Shown here: in pieces, positions 17,012 to 26,643 of the stretch
Position numbering within the stretch: the first letter of the stretch is position 1
Layout of the letters: each line of letters begins with the position of its first letter
DNA from: Pedobacter heparinus DSM 2366
Lineage (GTDB): Bacteria; Bacteroidota; Bacteroidia; Sphingobacteriales; Sphingobacteriaceae
NCBI RefSeq assembly: GCF_000023825.1
Contig: NC_013061.1
Coordinates: forward strand, 2,728,001 to 2,792,000
Direction of reading: 5' to 3'
DNA length: 64,000 nt
Program-made: the position numbers and the translations under genes
The notes under the pieces: model-generated
Databases searched by the model: none
What the model saw: the letters and a program-made list of their open reading frames with translations, nothing else
Told to the model about the DNA's origin: nothing

Positions 17012-18376
17012 TTAGTTCTGTGGAATACCTGTGAGTTCAATAATATCGGAAGGCAATGGAATTGCATAAAACTTATCATTCGGTTCTAGAAAATAGCTGA
17101 CGCCATTGATCAACCGCTCAAGCTTGATTCCCTCTCCCTCCTTATTATATCTCTTGAGATCCGCCCAACGCAAATTTCGCATCAGAAGCTCTTTCCTGCG
17201 CTCCGTACGGATTTTTTTAAGCGCATCAGGCTTATCATTAGCATTAATAGGGATATAGGAGACGGTATTTTTCCACCTTTTCTTGAGAAGTAAATTCAGA
17301 TCAGCCATAGCCCCATCTAGATCTCCCGTCCATGCCCTACATTCTGCTCTATTGAGGTAAATCTCGTCGGTAGCTAATCCAGTAAACAAAAGCGAAGCAC
17401 TAGAACTGTAACTCCCTTTAAATTGACGATATATTCCATTAACTCTAAAATAAGCAATCTTCCTCAGATCATTTGCTCCATATGAAGCATATAAAAGTGT
17501 ATCAATTCGAGCTGTACTAGGCGCTTGTAACGAAAATCCATTACTCATTTCACTATAAAAAATAATTTCCTTATTAAACTTTCTAAAAGGAACGTTTAGA
17601 CTCAATCCTAGGATGTCGGCATCGGCATTAAAGTCTATCAAGGCAGACTTAATCTTTAGGCACTTATCAGCATAGAAAAGTGCCTTTTCATAATCACGCA
17701 TATATAGATAAATTCTAGATAGCTGTGCATATGCCGCGGACTTACTGGGACGGGTTAGCACCAGTGGTTCATCAGGCAGCAATTCTGAAGCCGCAACCGC
17801 ATCACTTATAGCTTGCTGTAGACTTTCACTTACCGTAGCCCTTACCGAGGACACGTTAAAGTCTGAGCCTAGACGAAGAACAATTCCCAAATCAGTTTTT
17901 GAAGATGAAGGATCATATCCAAGTCCAAACTGAGTCGTTAGAAGGTAAAAATAATAACTTCTAAAAAAAAGTGCTGATCCTCTTACATTATCCCATTCTG
18001 TTGAGTTCTTTAACTCCCGAGGCACCTTATTTAACAATTCTAGACTTAGGTTTGCATTAAATACAGGTAGATAACCTGCAGACCAATCATTGGGAAAACG
18101 GTAATCAACCTTTTTCCAGACATAGACATCTCTAACCAACTGATTAAGCGAACCGATTTCAGGTATAAAAAAATCTCCTGCTGAGGTTTCGCCATACGCT
18201 GGAGTCCTTTGATTATTCATCTGACCGACATCGTCCAATATCCCTTGGATTTCGTTGAGCTTGCTGGGAACTAAAAGCTTGGAATCAGACTTTACTTCTA
18301 AGTATTTTTTGCATCCAGCAGATAAACCTATATAAACCACACAGGCCATCAAGGTTAAAATATTTTTGATTTTCAT
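17012..18376 (-). CDS. RagB/SusD-family outer-membrane nutrient-binding lipoprotein
   Basis: The 454-residue protein has a lipoprotein signal with lipobox LSAGC (Cys22) and then KKYLEVKSDSKLL, a typical start for RagB/SusD lipoproteins. TPR-like helical segments of the SusD fold are visible (for example the region around LYMRDYEKALFYADKC). It partners the 1085-residue SusC that ends 22 bases upstream. Together with the thioredoxin-like, STN, FecR and sigma genes upstream it forms one regulated uptake locus. The cargo is unknown. It is shorter than many SusD proteins and belongs to the branch often linked to FecR/sigma rather than to polysaccharide loci. Confidence 0.88.
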   Translation of the reverse strand: MKIKNILTLMACVVYIGLSAGCKKYLEVKSDSKLLVPSKLNEIQGILDDVGQMNNQRTPAYGETSAGDFFIPEIGSLNQLVRDVYVWKKVDYRFPNDWSAGYLPVFNANLSLELLNKVPRELKNSTEWDNVRGSALFFRSYYFYLLTTQFGLGYDPSSSKTDLGIVLRLGSDFNVSSVRATVSESLQQAISDAVAASELLPDEPLVLTRPSKSAAYAQLSRIYLYMRDYEKALFYADKCLKIKSALIDFNADADILGLSLNVPFRKFNKEIIFYSEMSNGFSLQAPSTARIDTLLYASYGANDLRKIAYFRVNGIYRQFKGSYSSSASLLFTGLATDEIYLNRAECRAWTGDLDGAMADLNLLLKKRWKNTVSYIPINANDKPDALKKIRTERRKELLMRNLRWADLKRYNKEGEGIKLERLINGVSYFLEPNDKFYAIPLPSDIIELTGIPQN

Positions 18377-18398
18377 AATTTATATTTTTTGCAACCAG

Positions 18399-21300
18399 TT
18401 AAAAACTCCCCCTTATTCCTATAGTATATCCCTTAGTCTGGGGAATTTGATCCATGTAGTCAGGATCAAGTCCAAAATTGTTAGCTTTCCATAACAACCC
18501 AACATTAGCTGCATTAAAAAATAAATCTAATGTCCTGAACGGTATTCGCCATTTTTCCGCACTGATATGATAACCAATATTCACATAATCAATCCGGATA
18601 TTGTCTGCAGGGATCACATTTACGCTGGCATTGGAATAAAAATTATCTCGCAAAGAATTCAAAGGGTATAAAAAAGAAGGAACAGTCGTGTTAGCCTCAT
18701 CGCCAGGGCGCTGCCACCTCAAATAATAATCTGGATGTAACACTCCAGAACCGGTGATGTCCGAAGAACTGAACGAGCGCTTTTTAACAAAATATCCAAG
18801 TCTATAACTAATATTAAAAGCAAGCGTGAAATTGTGGTAGCTAAAGGAATTGATTAGCGACCCAAAACATGTAGGACTTGCAGGCCCTATATATTCTATA
18901 TTTGCAGCACTTAGACGACCCTCGGCAGCAATTGCCGAATAATCTGTACTGAGATTGCCCTTAAGATAACCTCTAGGATTGCCTGCGCCATCAAGTCCGC
19001 CCCATTTATACCCCGAAATTGAATAAAGAGGAAGGCCAACTACTGGAGTAATAGTATTACCACCTCCTAACAACGCTGAAAGGCTATTATTCGTCGAATA
19101 GTATTTTACTGTCTTACTCTTGTTCATACTAAAATACAGATCGGTTGACCATTTAAAGCTACTACCCAAAATATTCCTGCTGTGTAGTTCAGCATCCACT
19201 CCCTTTCCTTCCATATCTGCGACATTTCTGGTCAATTCTGCAGAAGCTCCCCATGTTGTATAATCATATAGATAGGATCCATATAGATCCGAGCCATGTT
19301 TGCGGTATAGAGCGATACTTCCCATCAACCGATCATTTTTAAGGCTGAAATCCACCTTTAGATTTACCTGTGAAAGTTGTTCCCATCTTAAGTCTGGATT
19401 ATTGATTCTCGAAATCCGCACAAAAGGAAGTGTTGATGCAGAATTTGAACCCATTGTTCCAGTGGCGTATGCTGTTTTGGAAAGATCAACATTCCCGCTT
19501 TTGCCATAGGTCAACGACAACCTTAATTGAGGAAGCCAGGTTATGTTGTAAAAAGACTCTTGAGATAAAGACCAGCCAAGACCGACTGACCAAAGGGGTT
19601 TCCATTTGTCGTTCGTATTTGCCCCGAAAACATTTGAGCCGTCCCTTCTTATACTACTAGAAATACGATACTTGCCGCGGTACGTATACGATCCATTGCC
19701 ATAGAAGCTAATGAAGCGATTCTGTGTACTCGATAGACCAGAGCCTCCCGGTATAGCCAAAGCATTTCCTGTAATAAAATTTGGATAGCTACCTGCAAAA
19801 TCCACCATTTGGTATACAAGCGGATCATTCAAATAACCATATAAAATATCTCCGCTACCAATTGACTGAGCTTCACGAACCTCCGCACCTGCAAGAAAAC
19901 CGATCGAAGACACACCTATATTTTTATCAAGGTTTACCTGTAATCTAGCCGTAGAAGATGTGACCTCCTGGCGATCCGTCCTTAGGCTTCCACCTTTCGG
20001 AACAATATACTTCATCACACCTGTCGTTCTATTGAACTGGCTGAAAGAATTGACTAAGTTTCTGGATGCAAAACTCTCCCCGTCCGAGTTATTGAGTATA
20101 GATAAGTTTTGCTTCTGACGCTGATAACTGGCCTCTACATTTAGAAAGTCCAGCACTTTATAACGCATGCTAGCTGATCCAAGAATTTCCTGCCGGTCAA
20201 AAGATGTTATAGCATGTTTGTATTCTTCTGTCGGATAATAATTCCAGTCCTGTAGCTTTCCAGCTCCCGCGGTATCTGTATAAGCAGACCTAAATTCACG
20301 AGCCCATGAAAGCGGATTTCCAGCTGCATCTCTCAAGGGAGCATATCCTTGTCTTCCGGCAATCAGTAGTGAACCATAGGTTGGGCGACCCGAACTACCA
20401 GTTGCAAACGTCAAACTTATCGAGGTGGAGAAGGAAAGTCTAGGCGTAAGTAAAGTTTCTTGTGCATATCGCAAATTATACTTTTTTGATCCAGCATAAC
20501 TCTCATCGTAGCCACGGTCGAAACCAGCGGTAACAGACTGAGTATTTTTTGACGTACCTAATCTAAGGTTCACCGCGTATTGTTGGGTAAGAGCATTAGT
20601 GTAAAACTCTTTTTGCCAATCCTGCTGTATATCTGTAGATCTGAGTACATCAAGTCCGGTCTCCAGTTGAGCAGCACTTATCTTCCCGTTCCGCTGAGCT
20701 AAAAACAACTCAACAGCAGGGGAAAGAGAAGCATATCCGTTAGATATCCTAGCGTCAAAATATCCCTTATCAAAAAGGAATCGTTCGACATCCAATACAT
20801 CAGTAGTAGCCCCCTGCTTTAAACTTTTTAAATCAACCATACTTCGCACGGTGGCATTGGCAGAAAAAGATATGTTCAGCGACTGATTTAGCCGCGCTTT
20901 TTTTGAACTTAGTACAATAACACCGTTTCCAGCCCTAGCGCCCCAAATTGAAGTTGCTGAAGCATCTTTAAGAATCGATACACTTTCAATATCGAATGGA
21001 TTGATATTGTTTATATCTCCTTCATAGATAAAACCATCTAAAACGATTAGCGGATCGAGCGGGCCGTTTATTGTTCCGAGCCCCCTGATTGAAATTCCTG
21101 TTTTGTTCTGCGGATTTGCATTAGATTTTCCTGTGTTCAGAAGAAGACCAGAACTTTGCCCCAGAAGCCTATCAAGTATGTTGGTCCCCGTTCTAGCATT
21201 GAGCATCCTAGAATCAATAACCGAAACTGTTCCATTAGTTTCATTAGGCTTTACTTTCTGGTATCCTGTACTAATCTCCACTTGATCCAGCTGCTTAACT

Positions 21301-21656
21301 TGTTGTATCATTCGTACAACAAGGGGCTCAGAAACATCACTTTCACTGCGTAGAATCCTGATTACTGGAAATAGGTCAGATCTCGAAAAACGTAAAGTGT
21401 CGGGGAATGCCCTAACTTCATATTTGAAATTACCGACAGAGTCGGTCCTCAATGCGCCAGAGTTCTTTGATCTGACATAAACCTGGTTGGCCTGTGCATC
21501 CGGCACAACCACTTTTCCAGGAAGTTGTATAGGAACCTTAAGTTTTTGTGCAAGTGTAGAAGAGCAACAAACAGTACTAAAAAACAAAATAAAAAATAAC
21601 AGCACATTTAAGAATGATCTCCCATAGAAATCAAGAAATTCACTATAGTTTTTCAT
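18399..21656 (-). CDS. SusC/RagA-family TonB-dependent transporter lacking its own STN domain
   Basis: The 1085-residue protein has an N-terminal signal (about 1-37, ending in STLAQ), a short, poorly conserved beta-sandwich region (about 40-125), a plug domain (about 130-250, with RGLGTINGPLDPLIVLDG) and a beta-barrel to the C-terminus (GIRGSF). In sigma/FecR-linked SusC transporters the STN signalling domain normally sits at the N-terminus of the same protein. Here it is absent, and an STN domain is encoded separately two genes upstream. The gene begins 1 base after the TlpA-like gene ends, so translation is probably coupled. It pairs with the downstream SusD. Confidence 0.9.
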   Translation of the reverse strand: MKNYSEFLDFYGRSFLNVLLFFILFFSTVCCSSTLAQKLKVPIQLPGKVVVPDAQANQVYVRSKNSGALRTDSVGNFKYEVRAFPDTLRFSRSDLFPVIRILRSESDVSEPLVVRMIQQVKQLDQVEISTGYQKVKPNETNGTVSVIDSRMLNARTGTNILDRLLGQSSGLLLNTGKSNANPQNKTGISIRGLGTINGPLDPLIVLDGFIYEGDINNINPFDIESVSILKDASATSIWGARAGNGVIVLSSKKARLNQSLNISFSANATVRSMVDLKSLKQGATTDVLDVERFLFDKGYFDARISNGYASLSPAVELFLAQRNGKISAAQLETGLDVLRSTDIQQDWQKEFYTNALTQQYAVNLRLGTSKNTQSVTAGFDRGYDESYAGSKKYNLRYAQETLLTPRLSFSTSISLTFATGSSGRPTYGSLLIAGRQGYAPLRDAAGNPLSWAREFRSAYTDTAGAGKLQDWNYYPTEEYKHAITSFDRQEILGSASMRYKVLDFLNVEASYQRQKQNLSILNNSDGESFASRNLVNSFSQFNRTTGVMKYIVPKGGSLRTDRQEVTSSTARLQVNLDKNIGVSSIGFLAGAEVREAQSIGSGDILYGYLNDPLVYQMVDFAGSYPNFITGNALAIPGGSGLSSTQNRFISFYGNGSYTYRGKYRISSSIRRDGSNVFGANTNDKWKPLWSVGLGWSLSQESFYNITWLPQLRLSLTYGKSGNVDLSKTAYATGTMGSNSASTLPFVRISRINNPDLRWEQLSQVNLKVDFSLKNDRLMGSIALYRKHGSDLYGSYLYDYTTWGASAELTRNVADMEGKGVDAELHSRNILGSSFKWSTDLYFSMNKSKTVKYYSTNNSLSALLGGGNTITPVVGLPLYSISGYKWGGLDGAGNPRGYLKGNLSTDYSAIAAEGRLSAANIEYIGPASPTCFGSLINSFSYHNFTLAFNISYRLGYFVKKRSFSSSDITGSGVLHPDYYLRWQRPGDEANTTVPSFLYPLNSLRDNFYSNASVNVIPADNIRIDYVNIGYHISAEKWRIPFRTLDLFFNAANVGLLWKANNFGLDPDYMDQIPQTKGYTIGIRGSF

Positions 21657-21657
21657 A

Positions 21658-22227
21658 TTACCGTTCTTTAAGTTTTAAATTTAACTCAAGCCCAGCAAAA
21701 AAACGCTCAAAGTTTGCCTCAGTGAAATGTGTACCATCAGTAATGGCTTTAACCCTCCTATCAGCCCCAATCCAAACATAGTGTGGAAAGCTCATGTGCG
21801 GAAAGAGAATTGGGGTAAATCCCTTATCCCAAATTATTGGAATTGTAAATATTTCTCCATCCTGCTCATGCTGCTGCACAAAAGCAGTTGTATTTTCAAG
21901 CGTATCAACCATAGAGTCATCGACAAGCAAGATTTGCAGATATTTGCTATATTTTTTTTGCAGTTCATCCATTTTGGGAAAACTGCTGATACAACTCCCG
22001 CACCAGGTTCCCCAGAAATCAAGGATCACAGCCTTCCCTTTAAAAGAAGAAAGCGAAAGCGGTTTTTTCTCCCCATTGAGTACATGCAAAAAGGTCAGGT
22101 CGGGAACTTTCTCGCCGATCAATATCGGAACATTACCATAGTTTGGAGAGGTTGCCTCGAACTCTTTTTGCCCAAAGCACTTAAATATAAAGCACCCCAG
22201 AAATATTATTATTATTAATTTTTTCAT
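21658..22227 (-). CDS. TlpA/ResA-like thioredoxin-fold protein
   Basis: Using the ATG at 22227 gives a 189-residue protein with a signal peptide (MKKLIIIIFLGCFIFKCFGQ). The longer TTG start at 22254 adds nine residues ahead of the signal and is less likely. The thioredoxin active site W-C76-G-S-C79 is intact and the cis-Pro segment MSFPHYVWI is present. Such periplasmic proteins reduce disulfides or help cytochrome and outer-membrane protein maturation. Its position between the STN gene and SusC, 1 base before SusC, suggests a part in the same uptake system. Members of this family are often found beside SusC/SusD genes in this group. Confidence 0.87.
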   Translation of the reverse strand: MKKLIIIIFLGCFIFKCFGQKEFEATSPNYGNVPILIGEKVPDLTFLHVLNGEKKPLSLSSFKGKAVILDFWGTWCGSCISSFPKMDELQKKYSKYLQILLVDDSMVDTLENTTAFVQQHEQDGEIFTIPIIWDKGFTPILFPHMSFPHYVWIGADRRVKAITDGTHFTEANFERFFAGLELNLKLKER

Positions 22228-22328
22228 CGTTAATTGGTTAAAAAGTTTCCACAAAACATGGCATACCCTTTAGACATAAAACCTATTCATTTAATTTGGA
22301 GGATGCAGCCAAGAAGGAGTACTACATA

Positions 22329-22880
22329 TTACTTATAGGGTATATATATAGTAAACCTACCTTCCTTATCGGTCTTGACTTTGATGTTATTTCGATTTAA
22401 ACTAACTATAACATCCTCCAACGGCAGATCTGTTTCTGCATCAAGCACAATCCCAGTAATGATGTACCTTCGATTCAAAGGATCATCAATGGTTTTGTAG
22501 TTGAATTTTTGTTCTTTTGGCTGGCTGTTTTCCCTTAGCTTATCAATCAAGATAGTATTACCAATCACACTAAAATTAATCTTCAATTGAGCGCTAATAC
22601 CTTTGAGGATCGAATCAAGCGTTTGCTCATGCGCAACCAATATCAATCTTTCATCTAGTGGCATATTAGCGCTGTTGTACGCAAAATCTACTTTAGCTAA
22701 CCTGCTTAATACTTTTAAAGTAGCCCTAAAGCTCATTTTTTTAGCAGGTATTGTTAATTTCTGGCTTAAATCAACCTGTCCATATGCGTTGCCCAGTGTT
22801 GATAGCAATAGGGTAAATAGCATTAAAGTTACCTTAAGCTTCCATTTCATGGCACGACTTGGATATGAAAATAGTTTCAA
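22329..22880 (-). CDS. Stand-alone STN plus carboxypeptidase-regulatory-like domain protein
   Basis: The 183-residue protein has a signal peptide (hydrophobic residues 16-34; a start at Met11, 22850, is also possible). An STN (secretin/TonB short N-terminal) domain covers about 50-113, with the typical DSILKGISAQLKINFSVIG stretch. A carboxypeptidase-regulatory-like fold begins at about 140 (IITGIVLDAETDLPLEDV) and ends abruptly at 183. In signalling transporters these two domains precede the plug of the same protein. Here they form a separate gene, between FecR and the thioredoxin-like gene. It probably acts in the periplasm as the contact with FecR. The short regulatory domain could mean decay, but the downstream bases do not continue it in any frame. 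Confidence 0.8.
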   Translation of the reverse strand: MKLFSYPSRAMKWKLKVTLMLFTLLLSTLGNAYGQVDLSQKLTIPAKKMSFRATLKVLSRLAKVDFAYNSANMPLDERLILVAHEQTLDSILKGISAQLKINFSVIGNTILIDKLRENSQPKEQKFNYKTIDDPLNRRYIITGIVLDAETDLPLEDVIVSLNRNNIKVKTDKEGRFTIYIPYK

Positions 22881-23073
22881 AATTTGTCATATATTTGATC
22901 GTTGTGAATACAATGGATAACCTAATCGGCCTTAAGAACTAATCTGGTTATTCTATCCAAAGGCCTCGCCTATGGATAAAATTGAGCTGGATATAGGTGA
23001 GAACTATATTCAGCTCTTCTTTTTATATAGGTGGTCTTTTTTTGTTCATTGGTTTAGTTTTTAGTTGATATTT

Positions 23074-24111
23074 TTAATTATTTTCATCAGGGCAGCCGGT
23101 TCCGTAAAAGATAATTTTACCACCTTCTTTTTTATATCCGGCATTAGCAAGGGCTGCCAAGATCTTAAGGATTTCGTCAGGATGTTCCTGATTAAATACC
23201 ATAGTGACCCTACAATTAGCGATTGCAGAATTTTCCAGCACAACTTCCAGTCCGTATTTCCTTGTAAACTCCTGGACAACCTCATCGAACCGTGTATCAT
23301 CGAAGGACAGTCGGCCATTCTTCCATTTAGTCGCATTTTCTGCACTTGGAATGCGCTGTAAATCAAATCCAGCAGTTTTAGCATTGAAAACGACCCGTTC
23401 ATCTGGCACAAGGTTTACATTGCGCCCAGTTGCAGTCTCCACCACATTTACCTTTCCGCTGATTACTGTAACCTGAATTCTTTCGTCTCCTTTATAAGCT
23501 TTGATATTAAAACTGGTACCCAACACCGTTGTACGTAAATTTCCTGAATGTACTATAAAGGGTTTTTTGATATCTCTTGCGACTTCGAACATCGCCTCTC
23601 CTTCCAAAAACACCTCTCTAGTTCTCCCTTTGAACTGTTTTGGGTAACTCAATTTACTCCCTGCGTTTAAGGTGATTTTACTCCCATCGGCAAGGATAAC
23701 CGAGATTACTTTGCTATTAGGCACTTCAGTATGCGCCAGTTGTCCTTTAATGGGCAAAATTTGACTGAAATTTAAAATTCCAAAGGTGATTATTAGAACT
23801 GCCGCAGCGATGGTACTCAACCATTTCCAATTGGATAAATCTATTTTTGCAATTTTTGGAAGTTTTTGGTCACGGTTTTTAATCCCTCTTATTTCCTTAT
23901 CAGTTTCATGAATAATACGATCTACTTTCATCTGTATAAGCTGGTCTGTTATTTCATTGGACAGAAGCTCTTTACTCACCAAATCCTTCAATCCCTCATT
24001 AATATCATGCACATTGAAATGATCCAGCAAAACTTGAAGCTCTATCGCATTGCATTTTCCTTCCAAAAATTTTTGGAACAATAATGTTGGCTTTTCTTTT
24101 TGATCTTCCAT
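23074..24111 (-). CDS. FecR-family anti-sigma factor
   Basis: The 345-residue protein has a cytoplasmic N-terminal part (about 1-95) for sigma binding, one transmembrane helix (about 97-115), a periplasmic FecR domain (about 135-235, with LNAGSKLSYPKQF and EVFLEGEAMFEV) and a C-terminal DUF4974 domain (about 265-335). It would hold the adjacent ECF sigma factor until a signal arrives from the STN domain of a loaded transporter. It lies between the sigma gene (184 bases upstream) and the STN gene (193 bases downstream), which fits a complete sigma, anti-sigma and transporter relay. Confidence 0.93.
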   Translation of the reverse strand: MEDQKEKPTLLFQKFLEGKCNAIELQVLLDHFNVHDINEGLKDLVSKELLSNEITDQLIQMKVDRIIHETDKEIRGIKNRDQKLPKIAKIDLSNWKWLSTIAAAVLIITFGILNFSQILPIKGQLAHTEVPNSKVISVILADGSKITLNAGSKLSYPKQFKGRTREVFLEGEAMFEVARDIKKPFIVHSGNLRTTVLGTSFNIKAYKGDERIQVTVISGKVNVVETATGRNVNLVPDERVVFNAKTAGFDLQRIPSAENATKWKNGRLSFDDTRFDEVVQEFTRKYGLEVVLENSAIANCRVTMVFNQEHPDEILKILAALANAGYKKEGGKIIFYGTGCPDENN

Positions 24112-24295
24112 TTCACAAAATTATAGGGTTTACCTAATGGCAATTATCTACTTATACGCACTAGAAAAAAAAAGTATCTATACCAAAAGCATTTTTGTTG
24201 AAATAAATTAAATAAGGGATCACTTTAACAGGTGACGTGGCGTAGAATTGACGAAGTGCTAGATAAAGTGAACAGAAAACTGCTTCTGTACTGTA

Positions 24296-24898
24296 TTAAT
24301 TAGTGCTAGCTAGTAATGCAGATAAGATAATTACAAATTGAATATCTATCCGACTTTGCAGCTCCGCTTTAATGACCTTATTGGCCTGATGAACATGCTT
24401 ATTAATAGTTGAAGGACTAATACCTAAAAGAATGCTGATTTCCTTGTAGCTTTTTTCTTCTAGTTTAAACATTGTAAAAACTTTTTGCTGCTGCGGTGGA
24501 AGCTGGGCGATGAGCTCATGTACAAGTGAAATATTATCTTTACTTGCTAGATTTTCCTCAATATGGCTATAGAAATCCTCATTTTCCAAAAGCATCTGCA
24601 ACTGCATCTTTTTATCTCTTGCCGCTTTCCTGTAAAAATCAAAGACGATGTTTTGCGCAATTTTAAAGAGATATGCTTGAAAGGATTTATCAGGATCTAT
24701 GCTTTTTCTTAGGGTCCAAATTTTTATAAACAGATCCTGCAGCGCATCCTGAGCAAGTTCTTCAGATCGAAGTAATTTGAGAAAGTTCACAGCTAGGCGT
24801 TGCTTATATCGCTTATAAATCTCCTCAAAAGCGGCCACCTCTCCTTTTTTTAATGCTAAAAGAAGTTCCTGCTCATCCAAAGAAGTTTTATTTGCCAT
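24296..24898 (-). CDS. ECF RNA polymerase sigma factor
   Basis: The 200-residue protein has sigma region 2 (about 27-93, with LRSEELAQDALQDLFIKIW) and region 4 (about 130-180, with the helix-turn-helix YKEISILLGISPSTINKHV). This is the standard two-region ECF layout of the kind paired with FecR in Bacteroidota. It heads the minus-strand locus FecR, STN, TlpA-like, SusC, SusD, and probably directs transcription of those genes. About 100 bases separate its start from the tRNA-Glu terminator. Confidence 0.93.
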   Translation of the reverse strand: MANKTSLDEQELLLALKKGEVAAFEEIYKRYKQRLAVNFLKLLRSEELAQDALQDLFIKIWTLRKSIDPDKSFQAYLFKIAQNIVFDFYRKAARDKKMQLQMLLENEDFYSHIEENLASKDNISLVHELIAQLPPQQQKVFTMFKLEEKSYKEISILLGISPSTINKHVHQANKVIKAELQSRIDIQFVIILSALLASTN

Positions 24899-24961
24899 AC
24901 AAGTAAAAAGTGGAGAAAGTTAATTAAATATTCGGCAACTAAAAAATCAATTAGAAGGCGC

Positions 24962-25001
24962 AAAAAAAGGGAAAGAAGATGATTTACAACCTCTTTCCCT
25001 T
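24962..25001 (-). terminator. Intrinsic terminator of tRNA-Glu
   Basis: On the minus strand AAGGGAAAGA and TCTTTCCCTT (plus-strand arms 24967-24976 and 24992-25001) form a 10-bp stem followed by a run of seven T. It begins 4 bases past the tRNA 3' end. Confidence 0.85.
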
Positions 25002-25005
25002 ATCG

Positions 25006-25077
25006 TAGCCCGCAGGGGAATCGAACCCCTATTTCCAGAATGAAAATCTGGCGTCCTAACCGGTAGACGAGCGGGCC
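25006..25077 (-). tRNA. tRNA-Glu (anticodon TTC)
   Basis: Read on the minus strand, the 72-base sequence folds as a cloverleaf. The acceptor GGCCCGC pairs with GCGGGCT (one G-U pair), with A as the discriminator base. The anticodon stem CCAGA/TCTGG carries the loop TTTTCAT, anticodon TTC for Glu. The T arm is GGGGTTCGATTCCCC. CCA is not encoded. A clear promoter lies just upstream and a terminator just downstream, so it forms a single-gene unit. Confidence 0.95.
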
Positions 25078-25100
25078 ATTATTACGGCTTTTTTGCGCTG

Positions 25101-25131
25101 CAAAGGTAATATTCTACTTTAATCGTCCAAA
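25101..25131 (-). promoter_or_regulatory. Promoter of tRNA-Glu
   Basis: On the minus strand TTTG (25131-25128) is followed after exactly 19 bases by TACCTTTG (25108-25101). This is a full match to the Bacteroidota promoter form TTTG-N19-TAnnTTTG. The -7 element ends 24 bases before the tRNA 5' end. Confidence 0.8.
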
Positions 25132-25212
25132 CTTTTTTTGAAAGTTTTTAATCAAAACCTAGCCTCTCTTTCCGATCATTCTGATCCTGTTGCATTTACG
25201 CTAAAACAAACA

Positions 25213-26643
25213 TTAGTTCATTTTTAATTTCTTCTCAATGTCATTTACATAAGCCCTGAATTTCTTATCCGTCTGTATCAGGTCTTCTACAGTTTGGCAG
25301 GCATAAATCACTGTAGAGTGGTCTCGCCCTCCAAAAAATGCACCAATGGTTTTTAAAGAGCTTTTGGTCATGCCTTTGGCCAGGTACATCGAAATCTGGC
25401 GGGCCTGCACTACCTCACGTTTACGGGTTGGCGCTTTAAGCAAATGAACCGGAACTTCAAAATAGTCACAAACCAGTTTCTGTATGTAATCAATGGAAAC
25501 CTCTTTAGTCGTATTTTTAATGAAATTTTTGAGCATAGATTTAGCCAGTTGCAAATCTATTTCCTTCCTGTTCATGGTCGATTGTGCCAGTAAAGAAACC
25601 ATTGCCCCTTCCAGTTCCCGAACATTATTATCAATATTATGTGCTACGTACTCTACCACTTCATCAGGTAAATCTATGCCATCAGCATACATTTTTTTTC
25701 TTAAGATAGCAATTCTTGTTTCCAGTTCAGGTACCTGCAAATCTGCAGAAAGCCCCCATTTAAAACGGCTCAACAACCTTTCTTCCAATCCAGACAAATC
25801 TTTAGGCGCCTTATCAGAAGTAATGATGATCTGCTTGCCCGACTGATGCAAATGGTTAAAAATATGGAAAAAGATATCCTGTGTTTTTTCTTTGCCTGCA
25901 AAGTTATGTACATCGTCCATGATGATCACATCCATAGCCTGGTAAAAGTTCACAAAATCATTAATGGTGTTGTTCTTTAACGATTCAACAAATTGCTGGC
26001 AAAACTTCTCACATGACACATAGATCACCAGTTTATCCGGCAGGTTTCTCCTGATCTCGTTACCGATGGCCTGTGCCAGGTGGGTTTTTCCTAAACCTGA
26101 AGAACCATAAATCATCAGGGGATTGAATGAGGTAGCACCAGGCTTAGCTGCTACAGCATGTCCGGCCGATCTTGCCAAACGATTACAGTCGCCCTCAACA
26201 TAAGCTTCAAATGTATAACCAGGGTTCAATTGTGGATCTACGTTCATTTTCTTCAGCCCTGGAATCACAAACGGATTTTTGATGTCCCTGTTGATGTTTA
26301 CCGGAACTGGCATAGACTGTTTCTTGTTGCCTGCACCATTTCCGTTAGATGGCATATTAGTCGTATACGGCAAAGCTCCGTTACTCGATTTGTCTACCAC
26401 TATATTGTATTCCAGCCTGCCTTCATCACCCAGCTGCTGCTTTACTGTTTTACGCAACAGACCAACATAATGTTCTTCCAGCCATTCGTAGAAAAATAAG
26501 CTGGGTACCTGCACAGTTAAAACCTTATCTTCCAGCTTAAGGGCAGATATCGGTTCGAACCAGGTTTTGAAGCTCTGGGCCGGGATATTATCCTTTATAA
26601 TCTGGAGACAGTTATTCCATACTTGTGTACAAGTGATTTGCAT
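25213..26643 (-). CDS. dnaA: Chromosomal replication initiator DnaA
   Basis: The 476-residue protein has the DnaA N-terminal domain (about 1-80), a variable linker (about 85-140), an AAA+ core with Walker A G180-S-S-G-L-G-K186-T and Walker B-like VIIMDDVH, and a C-terminal DNA-binding domain with the signature GGRDHSTVIYA. It binds DnaA boxes and opens the replication origin. A perfect DnaA box lies about 170 bases upstream of its start, which may serve autoregulation or mark part of an origin. The neighbours, tRNA-Glu and a pseudouridine synthase, are not the classical dnaN/recF set. Confidence 0.97.
   Translation of the reverse strand: MQITCTQVWNNCLQIIKDNIPAQSFKTWFEPISALKLEDKVLTVQVPSLFFYEWLEEHYVGLLRKTVKQQLGDEGRLEYNIVVDKSSNGALPYTTNMPSNGNGAGNKKQSMPVPVNINRDIKNPFVIPGLKKMNVDPQLNPGYTFEAYVEGDCNRLARSAGHAVAAKPGATSFNPLMIYGSSGLGKTHLAQAIGNEIRRNLPDKLVIYVSCEKFCQQFVESLKNNTINDFVNFYQAMDVIIMDDVHNFAGKEKTQDIFFHIFNHLHQSGKQIIITSDKAPKDLSGLEERLLSRFKWGLSADLQVPELETRIAILRKKMYADGIDLPDEVVEYVAHNIDNNVRELEGAMVSLLAQSTMNRKEIDLQLAKSMLKNFIKNTTKEVSIDYIQKLVCDYFEVPVHLLKAPTRKREVVQARQISMYLAKGMTKSSLKTIGAFFGGRDHSTVIYACQTVEDLIQTDKKFRAYVNDIEKKLKMN

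Noticed and set aside
21727..22218. 163-codon open frame on the plus strand
   Set aside because: It lies antisense to the TlpA-like gene with its intact WCGSC site.
24220..24271. TCACTTTA/TAAAGTGA inverted repeat between FecR and sigma genes
   Set aside because: Only 8 bp with a 36-base gap; expected by chance in A+T-rich DNA.
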